This document shows, one piece after another, positions 8,338 through 14,492 of a stretch of 14,492 bases of DNA; the stretch's first letter is position 1, and every line of letters starts with the position of its first letter. The position numbers and the translations under genes were made by a program. The stretch covers positions 1 to 14,492 of the forward strand of contig JAHEHB010000095.1 in the NCBI GenBank assembly GCA_024644775.1, in the 5' to 3' direction. A model generated the notes under the pieces. The model searched no databases and was not told where the DNA came from. It worked only from the letters and a program-made list of their open reading frames with translations. The DNA comes from Deltaproteobacteria bacterium. Lineage in GTDB: Bacteria > Desulfobacterota > Desulfobacteria > Desulfobacterales > SURF-15.

Positions 8338-8482
8338 TAGTGCCCTTCCGAAAATGAGATAGTTTTTCCAAGTTCAAGGAAGGCGAAAATTTTAACCACA
8401 GGAATACATTGAGTATTTTGAGGATTAAAATTTGAGCCTGACGCAGAAATTGGGAAAAATAGCCATTTTCGGACAAGCACTA
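8338..8482. repeat. 145-base palindromic MITE-like element between livG and livF
   Basis: The stretch is one long imperfect palindrome centred near 8410. TAGTGC at 8338-8343 pairs with GCACTA at 8477-8482; TCCGAAAATG at 8347-8356 with CATTTTCGGA at 8464-8473; TTTTTCC at 8363-8369 with GGAAAAA at 8453-8459; AAATTTTAA at 8387-8395 with TTAAAATTT at 8425-8433. About 29 bases form the apex. The outermost TA on each side is what a TA-target insertion (IS630/mariner type) would leave. It lies two bases after the livG stop codon and would form a long hairpin in the operon mRNA. It encodes no transposase, so if mobile it would depend on an element elsewhere. The structure is read directly; the MITE assignment is inference. 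Confidence 0.7.
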
Positions 8483-8483
8483 T

Positions 8484-9239
8484 TTATGCACGACTAAGAT
8501 AGGCTTCCAGTACTTTTTCGTTCTGCTGAATCTCCTCAGGAGTCCCTTCGGCTATTTTTTGACCGAAGTTCAAAACGTAAACCTTATCACATACATGACT
8601 GATCACCTTCATGCTGTGCTCAATGATAAAAAAAGATTTATTTTCCTTCCGCTGGAGCTGCTTTATCGTCTCCATCAACTGGACTGTCAACGTCGGATTT
8701 ACACCGGCAGTAGGCTCATCCAGCAAGATCATTTCGGGTTCCAACATGAACACCCTACCCAATGAGAGCAGTTTTTTCTGTCCTCCGGACAAATCACCAG
8801 CATAATTGTTTTTTAGATGTTTGATTTGCAACATTTCCAATAATTCAAGAGCCTTATCTAGATTGGCTTTCTCTGATTTTTTCACGCTGGAACGCATGAA
8901 CAGTGCATTTAAAGGGTTTTCTCCTTGCTGATGTTTGGCCGCCAGCAACATATTTTCCAATACCGTCAATTTTTCAGGAGCCTTGCTCACTTGAAATGTT
9001 CGACACAGCCCCTTTTTAGCGACCCTGTCCGGTGGCAGACCGTCTATTCGTTCTCCCTGAAAAAAGATTGCTCCGCCATCTTTTTCGTAAAACCCCGACA
9101 CGACATTGAATAACGTCGTCTTTCCTGAACCGTTGGGTCCAATCAATCCTACGATCGAATCGTCTTCTACCTCAAGTGTTACGTTATCCAACGCCTTTAG
9201 GCTGCCAAAGCTTTTTACAAGGTTTCTGATCGATAACAC
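8484..9239 (-). CDS. livG: HAAT-family ABC transporter ATP-binding protein LivG
   Basis: This is the second ATPase of the amino-acid importer. In its 251 residues it shows Walker A GPNGSGKTT at 34-42, Q-loop TFQ (Gln83), signature LSGGQKKLL at 150-158, Walker B ILLDEPTAGVNP at 171-182 and a switch histidine in FFIIEHSM (His208). The extended segment between the Q-loop and signature, and the GVNP continuation after Walker B, are typical of LivG rather than LivF. The start is GTG at 9239, supported by GAGAGGA about seven bases upstream; no ATG fits. It starts 24 bases after livM ends. Directly after its TAA stop comes the palindromic element, which separates it from its partner livF. Confidence 0.94.
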   Translation of the reverse strand: MLSIRNLVKSFGSLKALDNVTLEVEDDSIVGLIGPNGSGKTTLFNVVSGFYEKDGGAIFFQGERIDGLPPDRVAKKGLCRTFQVSKAPEKLTVLENMLLAAKHQQGENPLNALFMRSSVKKSEKANLDKALELLEMLQIKHLKNNYAGDLSGGQKKLLSLGRVFMLEPEMILLDEPTAGVNPTLTVQLMETIKQLQRKENKSFFIIEHSMKVISHVCDKVYVLNFGQKIAEGTPEEIQQNEKVLEAYLSRA

Positions 9240-9263
9240 AATCGTTCCTCTCTAAGTATTGAA

Positions 9264-10166
9264 CTATTCTTCGTAGATTTTTTTTCTTTCCTTAAACAGA
9301 CCCTCCGGTCGATATAAAAGAAATAATATAATGAGAACCCCGATAATCGTCATTCTGAGAGCTGCCATGGTATCAGAGCCAAACGGAACATAGTTGCCGA
9401 TGAATCTGGTTGAAACATTAAACAATTGGATGACAACGGCACCGACAATGGCACCCATAAGGTTTCCCCTGCCACCGACAATGATCATGGCCCACATCAG
9501 AAAAGTCTCTATGGGCCGAAAATTCTCCGGAGAAATATATGTGATGTAGAAAGCAAACAAGCAACCGGCCAAACCCGCAGCGATTCCAGCCACCACCATG
9601 GCCTGCAGTTTTATTTTCTGCGTATCCTTGCCCAAACTCAGACACAACTCTTCATCATCTCGAATGGCTTTAAGGTTCCGTCCGAAGGGCGAATCGGCAA
9701 GCAAAGACAAGAAAAAGTAAACACATATTACGCAAACAACAACGAAAATAAGGTAGAAAAATGGGTAAGCATCTTTTGGAAAAAGCCCTAAAAAAGGTCG
9801 TGGGATACTCATCACCCCGAACGGCCCTGCGGTCAGCCAACCTTCATTAAGCGCAACCAGTCGAACGATTTCTCCGCTGGCGAGCGTAGCGATAGCCCAA
9901 TAATCAGACTTCAAAGACTTGGTGGGGATACTCATAATATAACCAAAGACACCGCTTAGCGCCATACCGGCTAAGAAACCGACGAGTATCGGTGCCCCTG
10001 CCTTGACAACTAAAAGAGATGAGGTATAGGCTCCGATACAGAAAAAGGCGACTTGGCCAAAATTGATTAGACCGGTGAAACCCACCTGAAAGTTCAGGCT
10101 CATGGACAGCAGGCCATATATTCCGATCATCGTTAACAGATATATGATGAAATTTACTACCGTCAC
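9264..10166 (-). CDS. livM: HAAT-family ABC transporter permease LivM
   Basis: This inner-membrane permease pairs with LivH to form the channel of the importer. The 300-residue protein is hydrophobic throughout, with about eight to ten membrane segments. It has the family's LINFGQVAFFCIGAYTSSLL near the N-terminus and the cytoplasmic coupling loop SPFGRNLKAIRDDEELCLSLG followed by KLQAMVVAGIAAGLAGCLFA, the site expected to contact the ATPases. GTG at 10166 is the start; it lies one base after the livH stop, and GAGG inside the last codons of livH can serve as its ribosome site, implying coupled translation. It lacks the long N-terminal extension of E. coli LivM, as is common for homologues outside the enterics. 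Confidence 0.93.
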   Translation of the reverse strand: MTVVNFIIYLLTMIGIYGLLSMSLNFQVGFTGLINFGQVAFFCIGAYTSSLLVVKAGAPILVGFLAGMALSGVFGYIMSIPTKSLKSDYWAIATLASGEIVRLVALNEGWLTAGPFGVMSIPRPFLGLFPKDAYPFFYLIFVVVCVICVYFFLSLLADSPFGRNLKAIRDDEELCLSLGKDTQKIKLQAMVVAGIAAGLAGCLFAFYITYISPENFRPIETFLMWAMIIVGGRGNLMGAIVGAVVIQLFNVSTRFIGNYVPFGSDTMAALRMTIIGVLIILFLLYRPEGLFKERKKIYEE

Positions 10167-10167
10167 T

Positions 10168-11082
10168 TTATTTTTTCCTCAAAATTCCGGTTGGCCTGAA
10201 AAGCAGCACAATGATTAAGATTACGAAGCTAATCGCCGGCTTGTAACCCGTACTGATTTGAAGTGTGTCCACATTGAATACGCCGCCCAAGTTTATGATA
10301 AAACTAAAATCGAGCGCTAACATAACGTTTTCCGCAAGGGCCAGCGTTAAAGCGCCTATCATGGCGCCATACGGATTACCAATTCCCCCCAATATAGCTG
10401 CGCAGAAGACCGGAATAATGATATCAAAACCCAGTCTTGGATAAAGAAGATGTTCCATGGCAATCAAGCATCCTCCCACCACACCATATGCGCTGGCCAA
10501 GAACCACATCCATTTGATCATCTTCTCAGAGTCAATCGCACACGCGCTGGCCAACTCACTATTGTCGGAAATGGCGCGAAGCGCCTTACCGAATGTGGTT
10601 CGGTGCAACAGCTGGTGAAATGCAAGCATGGAGATCAAGCCCGACAATATAATCACTATTTGGAGAGGGGTGATTCGGGCGTCTAATATTACGAGGGGCT
10701 TTCTTATCGGTAGGGTATAACTTTTCGTGTGGCTGGACCAGATCAGACGCATTAGATTTCTCATGGCAATGGCGGTACCCATGGATGCAATCATCAATGT
10801 CACCGGCTTTGCCCCCATCATTCGCAGACGTTTGAAAATAGCCTGATCGATTAAAATGCCGACCCATCCGGTTACAAAAGCAGCGAATAGTACCGATAGA
10901 ACCAAATTTACGCCAAATATTTTATTAAATACATAGGCAAAAAAAGCCCCCAATACCGCATAATCCGGGTGGGCAAAGTTGGCGAACTTCAAGATGTCAA
11001 AAACCATGGTCAGACCGATTGCCAATAGACTCAGCTCTGCCCCTCTGATAAGACTATTTGCAAGTATCTGAGATATTTCCAT
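10168..11082 (-). CDS. livH: HAAT-family ABC transporter permease LivH
   Basis: This is the partner permease of LivM, 304 residues and strongly hydrophobic. Signatures are GAELSLLAIGLTMVFDILKF with NFAHPDYAVLGAF near the N-terminus, the coupling loop TTFGKALRAISDNSELASACAID, and GGIGNPYGAMIGALTLALAEN near the C-terminus. ATG at 11082 is the start, though no good Shine-Dalgarno is visible before it. It is the first gene after the terminator-like hairpin that follows the binding-protein gene, so its expression depends on readthrough or on an unseen internal promoter. It runs directly into livM with a one-base gap. Confidence 0.93.
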   Translation of the reverse strand: MEISQILANSLIRGAELSLLAIGLTMVFDILKFANFAHPDYAVLGAFFAYVFNKIFGVNLVLSVLFAAFVTGWVGILIDQAIFKRLRMMGAKPVTLMIASMGTAIAMRNLMRLIWSSHTKSYTLPIRKPLVILDARITPLQIVIILSGLISMLAFHQLLHRTTFGKALRAISDNSELASACAIDSEKMIKWMWFLASAYGVVGGCLIAMEHLLYPRLGFDIIIPVFCAAILGGIGNPYGAMIGALTLALAENVMLALDFSFIINLGGVFNVDTLQISTGYKPAISFVILIIVLLFRPTGILRKK

Positions 11083-11151
11083 ATTTTAAGCCATTCACAT
11101 TTTGATCAATGCCAAACGAGCTGCCGGTCAGAAAAATACCCTTCGTTGCAT

Positions 11152-11190
11152 AAAAACTAAAACCCCACCGACCAGGTTGGATCGGTGGGG
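11152..11190 (-). terminator. Intrinsic terminator or attenuator between the binding-protein gene and livH
   Basis: Read on the - strand, CCCCACCGA at 11190-11182 pairs with TCGGTGGGG at 11171-11163, a nine-pair GC-rich stem extended inside by three more pairs with a bulge. The T-rich tract TTTTAGTTTTTA follows at about 11162-11151. The + strand copy has no T-tract after it, so the terminator faces the liv direction. It lies about 65 bases past the end of the binding-protein gene and 80 before livH, and likely reduces permease and ATPase expression relative to the binding protein. Confidence 0.8.
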
Positions 11191-11235
11191 TCCATTATGC
11201 TGTCACTTCATCATTTTTTTCCATCAAGACAACTC

Positions 11236-11251
11236 CCGCTCAGCGGAGCGG
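11236..11251 (-). other. Stem-loop just after the binding-protein stop codon
   Basis: A perfect six-pair GC-rich hairpin, CCGCTC and GAGCGG around a four-base loop, begins four bases after the TGA of the binding-protein gene. On the - strand it is followed by mixed sequence rather than a T-run, so it is not itself a terminator in that direction. On the + strand T-rich sequence does follow it, but no + strand transcript is expected here. A 3' mRNA-protecting stem-loop for the abundant binding-protein message is a plausible role. Confidence 0.45.
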
Positions 11252-11254
11252 TTT

Positions 11255-12388
11255 TCATTTTTTATACGGTACAATTTTTCCACCTTTTAAAATCACATGT
11301 TGATATTGCCCGAAACCCTGCATACCATCTTTGTCGAACCGCTTGTCCCCTCCGGTGGATTGGCCTTTGTACCAGTCGGCAACTCTCCACAGATTATCCC
11401 GAATCTTTGCAGGATCGTCAGATTGGGCGAAATTGGCCGCCATCGCTATCAGAATTAAGGCATCGTAGTTCATTGCCGCGTAAGCGGTGAATGGATCGCG
11501 TCCCATTTTCTTTTTAAATTTTTCAAAATAAAGAGAGCCTGGTGCGAGGGGATCAAGACCCTTGATACCTTCAACAACCTGGGGGATTTCCTTTAAACCG
11601 GACGCAAAACTTGTACCCATTTCAGGTACATACCAGGGCACTTGATCCACGTTAAGCAAACCCATTTCATAGGCTTGTTTGGCCGATACCATCCCCTCTT
11701 TGGCATAAAACGTAGCGATGACGGCTTCCGGTTTCTTGGAAAATAATCTTTGAAGTTCCGCTTTGTAATCCACTTTATTTAATTCATAAACGACATCCGT
11801 GACAATTTCAGCTCCTTGGGCCTTCAGATTGTTAATTGTCTCTTCTCTCAGGGCCATCCCAAAGGCGTTGTTCATGAACATCAGAGCAAATTTCTTTTTT
11901 CCCGAGTCCGCAACAGCAAAATCGGCAATAACCTTGCCTTTGTAATTATCCAAAACATTGGTCAAAAAGATCATATCCCCCACTCCGCGGAAAAGCGGAG
12001 AAGTCGGGGGTTGAATGACGGCAAGAATACCTCTTTCTTGGCAGTACTTGGCAATGGGCAACGCCACACCACTGGAGAATCCCCCTGATATGATCTTTAC
12101 TTTATCCACCTCAATTAATTTTCTCGCAGCATCCATTCCGGGGGCAGGTCGTGTTTCCGTATCTTCGATAATCAATTCCACAGGCCGGCCGAGTATACCA
12201 CCGGCTGCATTGATTTCCTCTTGAGCCAATTTAAATCCGGTTATCAGATCCTCGGACATTACCGCCTGCGTTCCGGTGATCGGGCATAAGACGCCGATTT
12301 TGAAAGGTTCTTTAGCACCGGTCATACCAAGGCTAACAACAAAAACCAACAGGATGGTAAGAACTGTCATAAATGTGTATTTTCTCAT
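11255..12388 (-). CDS. HAAT-family ABC transporter periplasmic substrate-binding protein (LivK-like)
   Basis: This is the periplasmic binding protein that captures the substrate for LivHMGF. The 377-residue precursor has a signal peptide of about 25 residues (basic start, hydrophobic core, LGMTGA before KEP). No lipobox cysteine is present, so it is a soluble periplasmic protein, consistent with a Gram-negative cell. The mature part opens with KIGVLCPITGTQAVMSEDLITG and EEINAAGGILGRPVELIIEDT, the standard Peripla_BP_6 (receptor ligand-binding) signature, and continues with the VIQPPTSPLFRG and YAAMNYDALILIA blocks. ATG 12388 is fixed by a perfect AAAGGAGG at 12396-12403, seven bases away; this is the strongest ribosome site in the window. 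Ligand cannot be read from sequence; linkage to putA suggests proline or a derivative, with branched-chain amino acids the family default. Confidence 0.93.
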   Translation of the reverse strand: MRKYTFMTVLTILLVFVVSLGMTGAKEPFKIGVLCPITGTQAVMSEDLITGFKLAQEEINAAGGILGRPVELIIEDTETRPAPGMDAARKLIEVDKVKIISGGFSSGVALPIAKYCQERGILAVIQPPTSPLFRGVGDMIFLTNVLDNYKGKVIADFAVADSGKKKFALMFMNNAFGMALREETINNLKAQGAEIVTDVVYELNKVDYKAELQRLFSKKPEAVIATFYAKEGMVSAKQAYEMGLLNVDQVPWYVPEMGTSFASGLKEIPQVVEGIKGLDPLAPGSLYFEKFKKKMGRDPFTAYAAMNYDALILIAMAANFAQSDDPAKIRDNLWRVADWYKGQSTGGDKRFDKDGMQGFGQYQHVILKGGKIVPYKK

Positions 12389-12704
12389 CGTATTGCCTCC
12401 TTTCCCATATGATTAAATACCACAGGATCTTCCTTTTCCTGTGTCTCCGCAAAATAGAGCTCACGAAAATCTCCCTTAACACACCTCCTTTCATTAGATA
12501 GTAACTTTAGATCGCTCCATCCCGAGTATGTAATTCCCGAATTGAAGACCAATTAATCTCTGGCTCATTCAATATTTCGGTCTGACGGTAAATTGCTGGA
12601 AGTGGTCGAAGTTTTTATAAAATAGTGAAGTATATAAAAAAATCTGATCTGTCGTCACTCTATATATAAAAAAAGCTAAAGTGGCAAGTCAGAACCCTAA
12701 ATGC
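12389..12704 (-). promoter_or_regulatory. Upstream region and probable leader of the liv-putA operon
   Basis: This 316-base gap is AT-rich in its upstream half and holds the likely control region. A possible sigma-70-type promoter on the - strand is TTGCCA (12682-12687), 17 bases, then TATAGA (12659-12664), which would give a leader of about 260 bases. Closer to the gene there is a seven-pair hairpin with arms at 12421-12427 and 12437-12443. A second perfect Shine-Dalgarno-like AAAGGAGGTG occurs at 12482-12491 without a start codon at the right distance. A seven-pair hairpin at 12698-12715 overlaps the stop of the upstream gene but has no clear T-run. No riboswitch class or sigma-54 pair was recognised. 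Confidence 0.4.
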
Positions 12705-13790
12705 CTAAGCATTTATGTGACTCATTAAAAGCCGATATCTGGAGAGGCACTCATGTAAACTGAGTGGTTCACAGAGCGCCGGATCAATGTTCTCCACGGC
12801 CTGCTTTGCTTTGTCGGAAAACAGAACGGTTCCGTCGTCGGTCACACTTTCAATGCCATCGCGGCGGGAAATTCGCCAGTGAAAATCAACCACCTCCTGG
12901 AGTTCCACGTTTTTTGGCAGATCAAGTTCAACCGTTTCCTCCCTGATCACCACTGGGTAACCACCCGGCAATGCCTTTGGCCCCGGCGCAGAAAATCTCA
13001 GGGTTTCGGCACCGGGCAGCAGGGCCAACAAAACAGGCAAAGCCGCAGCCGCGGTAATGATGTTGTAATCGATGCCGGGCGTAATTGGAAAGCCCTGGTA
13101 AGCCAAATCGTCGGCTCGTTGGCCTTCCTCACCCAAATAGACACGGCAGCATTCCTCAGAGTCTTTCGGAGCCTTTGCTTCCATAACCCCGTAAACTTGA
13201 TGATGATGGCTTATCAGACGAATCAGCGGAAGAGGACCATAGGAACCACCCGCTTGGATCAACTTCGCTTGCATTGCCGCACGTACCCGAAGATGTGACA
13301 TGCTCACGTTACCGAGCCCGATGGTTGGCGCAAGACCAAAACGATCAAGAATCACATGGGACATGTCCGGAAACGACAGGTTGGCAACCGGCCCTGTGAA
13401 GTTCACTTCACGAATCGCCTTCATTACGGTTGTCAGAACCGGTAGTTGTGCAGGCAGCTGTACGCCTAAACCAGCCTTGGACAATGCCTGAGTCACTGCA
13501 TCCGTTCGGCCATACATGGCCCACGGGCTCAACAGGCTAGCCGATTGCACGACCAGATCTGGTTTTTTCGTCCGCAAGAGCCGTTCTACTTTATGTTGTT
13601 GTGTACCATCTAATTCAATAAATTCAACATGGCAATCGTAACATGAATCCAGCATCCCTGCGATGGCAGGCCCGCGGCCCTGACACAGGCCAGCTAAGAT
13701 CAGGTGATCCACCTTGCCGGATCGCGCCAGACCGTGAGAAATCTTTTGACCTGCATCTCCGACACCGATAATAAGAACACGAGCCCCCAA
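12705..13790 (-). CDS. Rossmann-fold NAD(P)-binding protein, saccharopine-dehydrogenase-like
   Basis: The 361-residue protein begins with a clear dinucleotide-binding strand and loop, VLIIGVGDAG (GxGxxG at residues 9-14). The acidic or ribose-binding position is not obvious, so NAD versus NADP is open. The next segments (KKPDLVVQSA, then a LPAQLP stretch) fit the second half of a Rossmann domain as in saccharopine-dehydrogenase-like oxidoreductases. The middle and C-terminal parts, including an unusual SHHHQVYG at about 194-201, do not match a family I can name. TTG 13790 is the start because GGGAGGT sits six bases upstream and the Rossmann strand begins at once. It follows the DAO-type gene by 139 bases and precedes the liv operon by 316. 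A role in amino- or imino-acid metabolism is likely from context, but the reaction is unknown. Confidence 0.7.
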   Translation of the reverse strand: MGARVLIIGVGDAGQKISHGLARSGKVDHLILAGLCQGRGPAIAGMLDSCYDCHVEFIELDGTQQHKVERLLRTKKPDLVVQSASLLSPWAMYGRTDAVTQALSKAGLGVQLPAQLPVLTTVMKAIREVNFTGPVANLSFPDMSHVILDRFGLAPTIGLGNVSMSHLRVRAAMQAKLIQAGGSYGPLPLIRLISHHHQVYGVMEAKAPKDSEECCRVYLGEEGQRADDLAYQGFPITPGIDYNIITAAAALPVLLALLPGAETLRFSAPGPKALPGGYPVVIREETVELDLPKNVELQEVVDFHWRISRRDGIESVTDDGTVLFSDKAKQAVENIDPALCEPLSLHECLSRYRLLMSHINA

Positions 13791-13804
13791 TTTTTACCTC
13801 CCTG

Positions 13805-13834
13805 ATTATAATCTCAAATAGATAAGAGTTTCAA
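13805..13834 (-). promoter_or_regulatory. Possible promoter for the Rossmann-fold gene
   Basis: On the - strand TTGAAA (13829-13834, five of six to the -35 consensus) is followed by 18 bases and TATAAT (13805-13810, six of six). The -10 lies inside the palindrome GATTATAATC at 13804-13813. Transcription would start about seven bases further on, inside the ribosome site GGGAGGT, giving an almost leaderless message. That makes the match either functional and unusual or a chance AT-rich hit. Confidence 0.35.
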
Positions 13835-13837
13835 ATT

Positions 13838-13863
13838 CCTCCGCATTCTCTGCGGCTCTGCGG
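13838..13863. repeat. Short tandem CTCTGCGG repeat in an intergenic gap
   Basis: Two exact eight-base copies of CTCTGCGG (13848-13855 and 13856-13863) follow a degenerate CCTCCGCATT. On the other strand this reads as a run of CCGCAGAG units, a style of intergenic low-complexity repeat seen in many environmental bacterial genomes. It sits in the 139-base gap between the DAO-type gene and the Rossmann-fold gene. No function is apparent. Confidence 0.4.
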
Positions 13864-13929
13864 TGAATCATTTTAATCCGATTTCACTAAAATAGGTTCC
13901 AATTCATCCCTTCCGGAAAATCCCTGACT

Positions 13930-14492
13930 CTAAACCAATCCCCTTTCGTTCAGTGGCTTGTTATCCAGAATCCGATTCGGGTGAAAAATCGAAAGATCCA
14001 ACATTGGTTTGTGTCCTAAAATCAATTCGGAAAGATATCGACCCACTGCTGGCGCCTGTTGAAGCCCGTGACCGGAAAAACCGTTTGCCAGAAACAATCC
14101 TTTAACCTCCGGCCACTCTCCGAGAATGGCATTTCCATCCAATCGATTCACAGCGTACAGTCCCCCCCATCCTCTCATGAGTTTGAGCGTATCGAATGAA
14201 GGGACAAATTCGGCCAATTCCGGCCACAAAATCTCCATAAACCGCTTTTCATCCCAAGACAGGTTAAATCCCACCGGATCACTCTCCATTGACTTTCCGA
14301 TGACAATCGTACCCCCCGTTTCGGTTCGAAAATAGAGACCGGAGGGAAGGAAGGTCAGAGGGAGCGGGCCTTCCGGTTTTACGGCCGGATCGACGATAAA
14401 CACCTGTCGCTTGACCGGATCGATTGGCAGATTCACTCCGGCCGTCTTGGCTACTGTGGCGGCCCATGCGCCGGCACAGTTAACGACAACCT
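13930..14492 (-). CDS. DAO-family FAD-dependent amine/amino-acid oxidoreductase, C-terminal part
   Basis: The gene enters from the right edge; 186 C-terminal residues are visible, ending in TAG at 13932-13930. The frame stays open to the edge, so the GTG at 14436 is an internal valine, not a start. It begins with VVVNCAGAWAATVAK, the last FAD-domain signature of the DAO (D-amino-acid oxidase / sarcosine oxidase) superfamily, followed by PVKRQVFIVDP, a substrate-domain strand GLYFRTETGG, RGWGGLYAVNRLDGNAILGE, and the closing FAD motif GLFLANGFSGHGLQQAPAVGR. The GFSGHG and QQAPAVGR combination is typical of sarcosine-dehydrogenase-like and FOXRED1-like members, which oxidise secondary or N-methyl amines or D-amino acids. 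The N-terminal GxGxxG domain is outside the window. Near putA, a proline-related substrate is possible but not shown. Confidence 0.9.
   Translation of the reverse strand, partial: VVVNCAGAWAATVAKTAGVNLPIDPVKRQVFIVDPAVKPEGPLPLTFLPSGLYFRTETGGTIVIGKSMESDPVGFNLSWDEKRFMEILWPELAEFVPSFDTLKLMRGWGGLYAVNRLDGNAILGEWPEVKGLFLANGFSGHGLQQAPAVGRYLSELILGHKPMLDLSIFHPNRILDNKPLNERGLV

Noticed and set aside
8246..8476. 76-codon open frame on the - strand through the palindromic element into livF
   Set aside because: It is mostly a translation of the palindrome's arms and then an out-of-frame livF segment; no ribosome site and no known domain. Palindromic repeats often create such frames.
11236..11265. Hairpin plus T-tract reading as a terminator on the + strand
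   Set aside because: No + strand gene lies in this region, and the T-tract is the complement of the lysine codons at the end of the binding-protein gene; I kept the hairpin only as a possible - strand stem-loop.
12333..12494. 53-codon frame on the - strand from ATG at 12494 through the leader into the binding-protein gene
   Set aside because: Its ATG has no Shine-Dalgarno, the perfect AAAGGAGG it contains lies inside the frame rather than before it, and it overlaps the binding-protein gene out of frame.
12389..12704. Sigma-54 promoter or known riboswitch ahead of the liv operon
   Set aside because: I looked for the GG/GC -24/-12 pattern and for familiar riboswitch cores on the - strand and found none convincing.
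12879..13298. 139-codon open frame on the + strand inside the Rossmann-fold gene
   Set aside because: It is antisense to a gene with a clear nucleotide-binding motif and a good ribosome site; its own product is low-information.
14434..14436. GTG as the start of the DAO-type gene
   Set aside because: The frame continues open to the edge through VVVNCAGAWA, an internal FAD-domain motif of the family, so the gene is cut by the window rather than starting there.

Overview
The window looks like a piece of a Gram-negative bacterial chromosome. It is most likely from an anaerobe of the Desulfobacterota (sulfate-reducer type), an inference from gene repertoire and style: stacked amino-acid and organic-acid importers, a long two-domain PutA without a DNA-binding domain, and short palindromic intergenic repeats. 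No rRNA, tRNA, CRISPR array, phage or transposase gene was seen. Coding density is high and several genes start with GTG or TTG.

Left third, + strand, about 1-3967: an operon that begins off the window with the end of a TRAP transporter receptor (dctP). It continues through an intrinsic-terminator-like hairpin, the small and large TRAP membrane subunits (dctQ, dctM), and the two subunits of 5-oxoprolinase, pxpB and pxpC. The third subunit, pxpA, is not in the window. The simplest reading is uptake of 5-oxoproline (pyroglutamate) or a relative by the TRAP carrier, followed by ATP-driven ring opening to glutamate.

Middle, - strand, 12388 down to 3969: a complete branched-chain-amino-acid-type (HAAT) ABC importer in the order binding protein, LivH, LivM, LivG, LivF, followed 16 bases later by a 1204-residue PutA (proline dehydrogenase plus glutamate-semialdehyde dehydrogenase). 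The linkage suggests that this importer takes up proline or a proline-like compound. A terminator-like hairpin separates the binding-protein gene from the membrane genes, and a 145-base near-perfect palindrome flanked by TA sits between livG and livF. The 3' ends of pxpC and putA face each other with one base between the stop codons.

Right end, - strand, 14492 down to 12705: the C-terminal part of a DAO-family FAD-dependent amine or amino-acid oxidoreductase, then a Rossmann-fold NAD(P)-binding protein of the saccharopine-dehydrogenase-like kind. These lie upstream of the liv-putA operon and may supply or process its substrate. The two converging operons both end in glutamate, one from 5-oxoproline and one from proline. 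The left block is clearly richer in GC than the liv block. I see no direct evidence for a wholly new system. The most unusual items are the palindromic element inside the liv operon and the face-to-face glutamate-forming modules.
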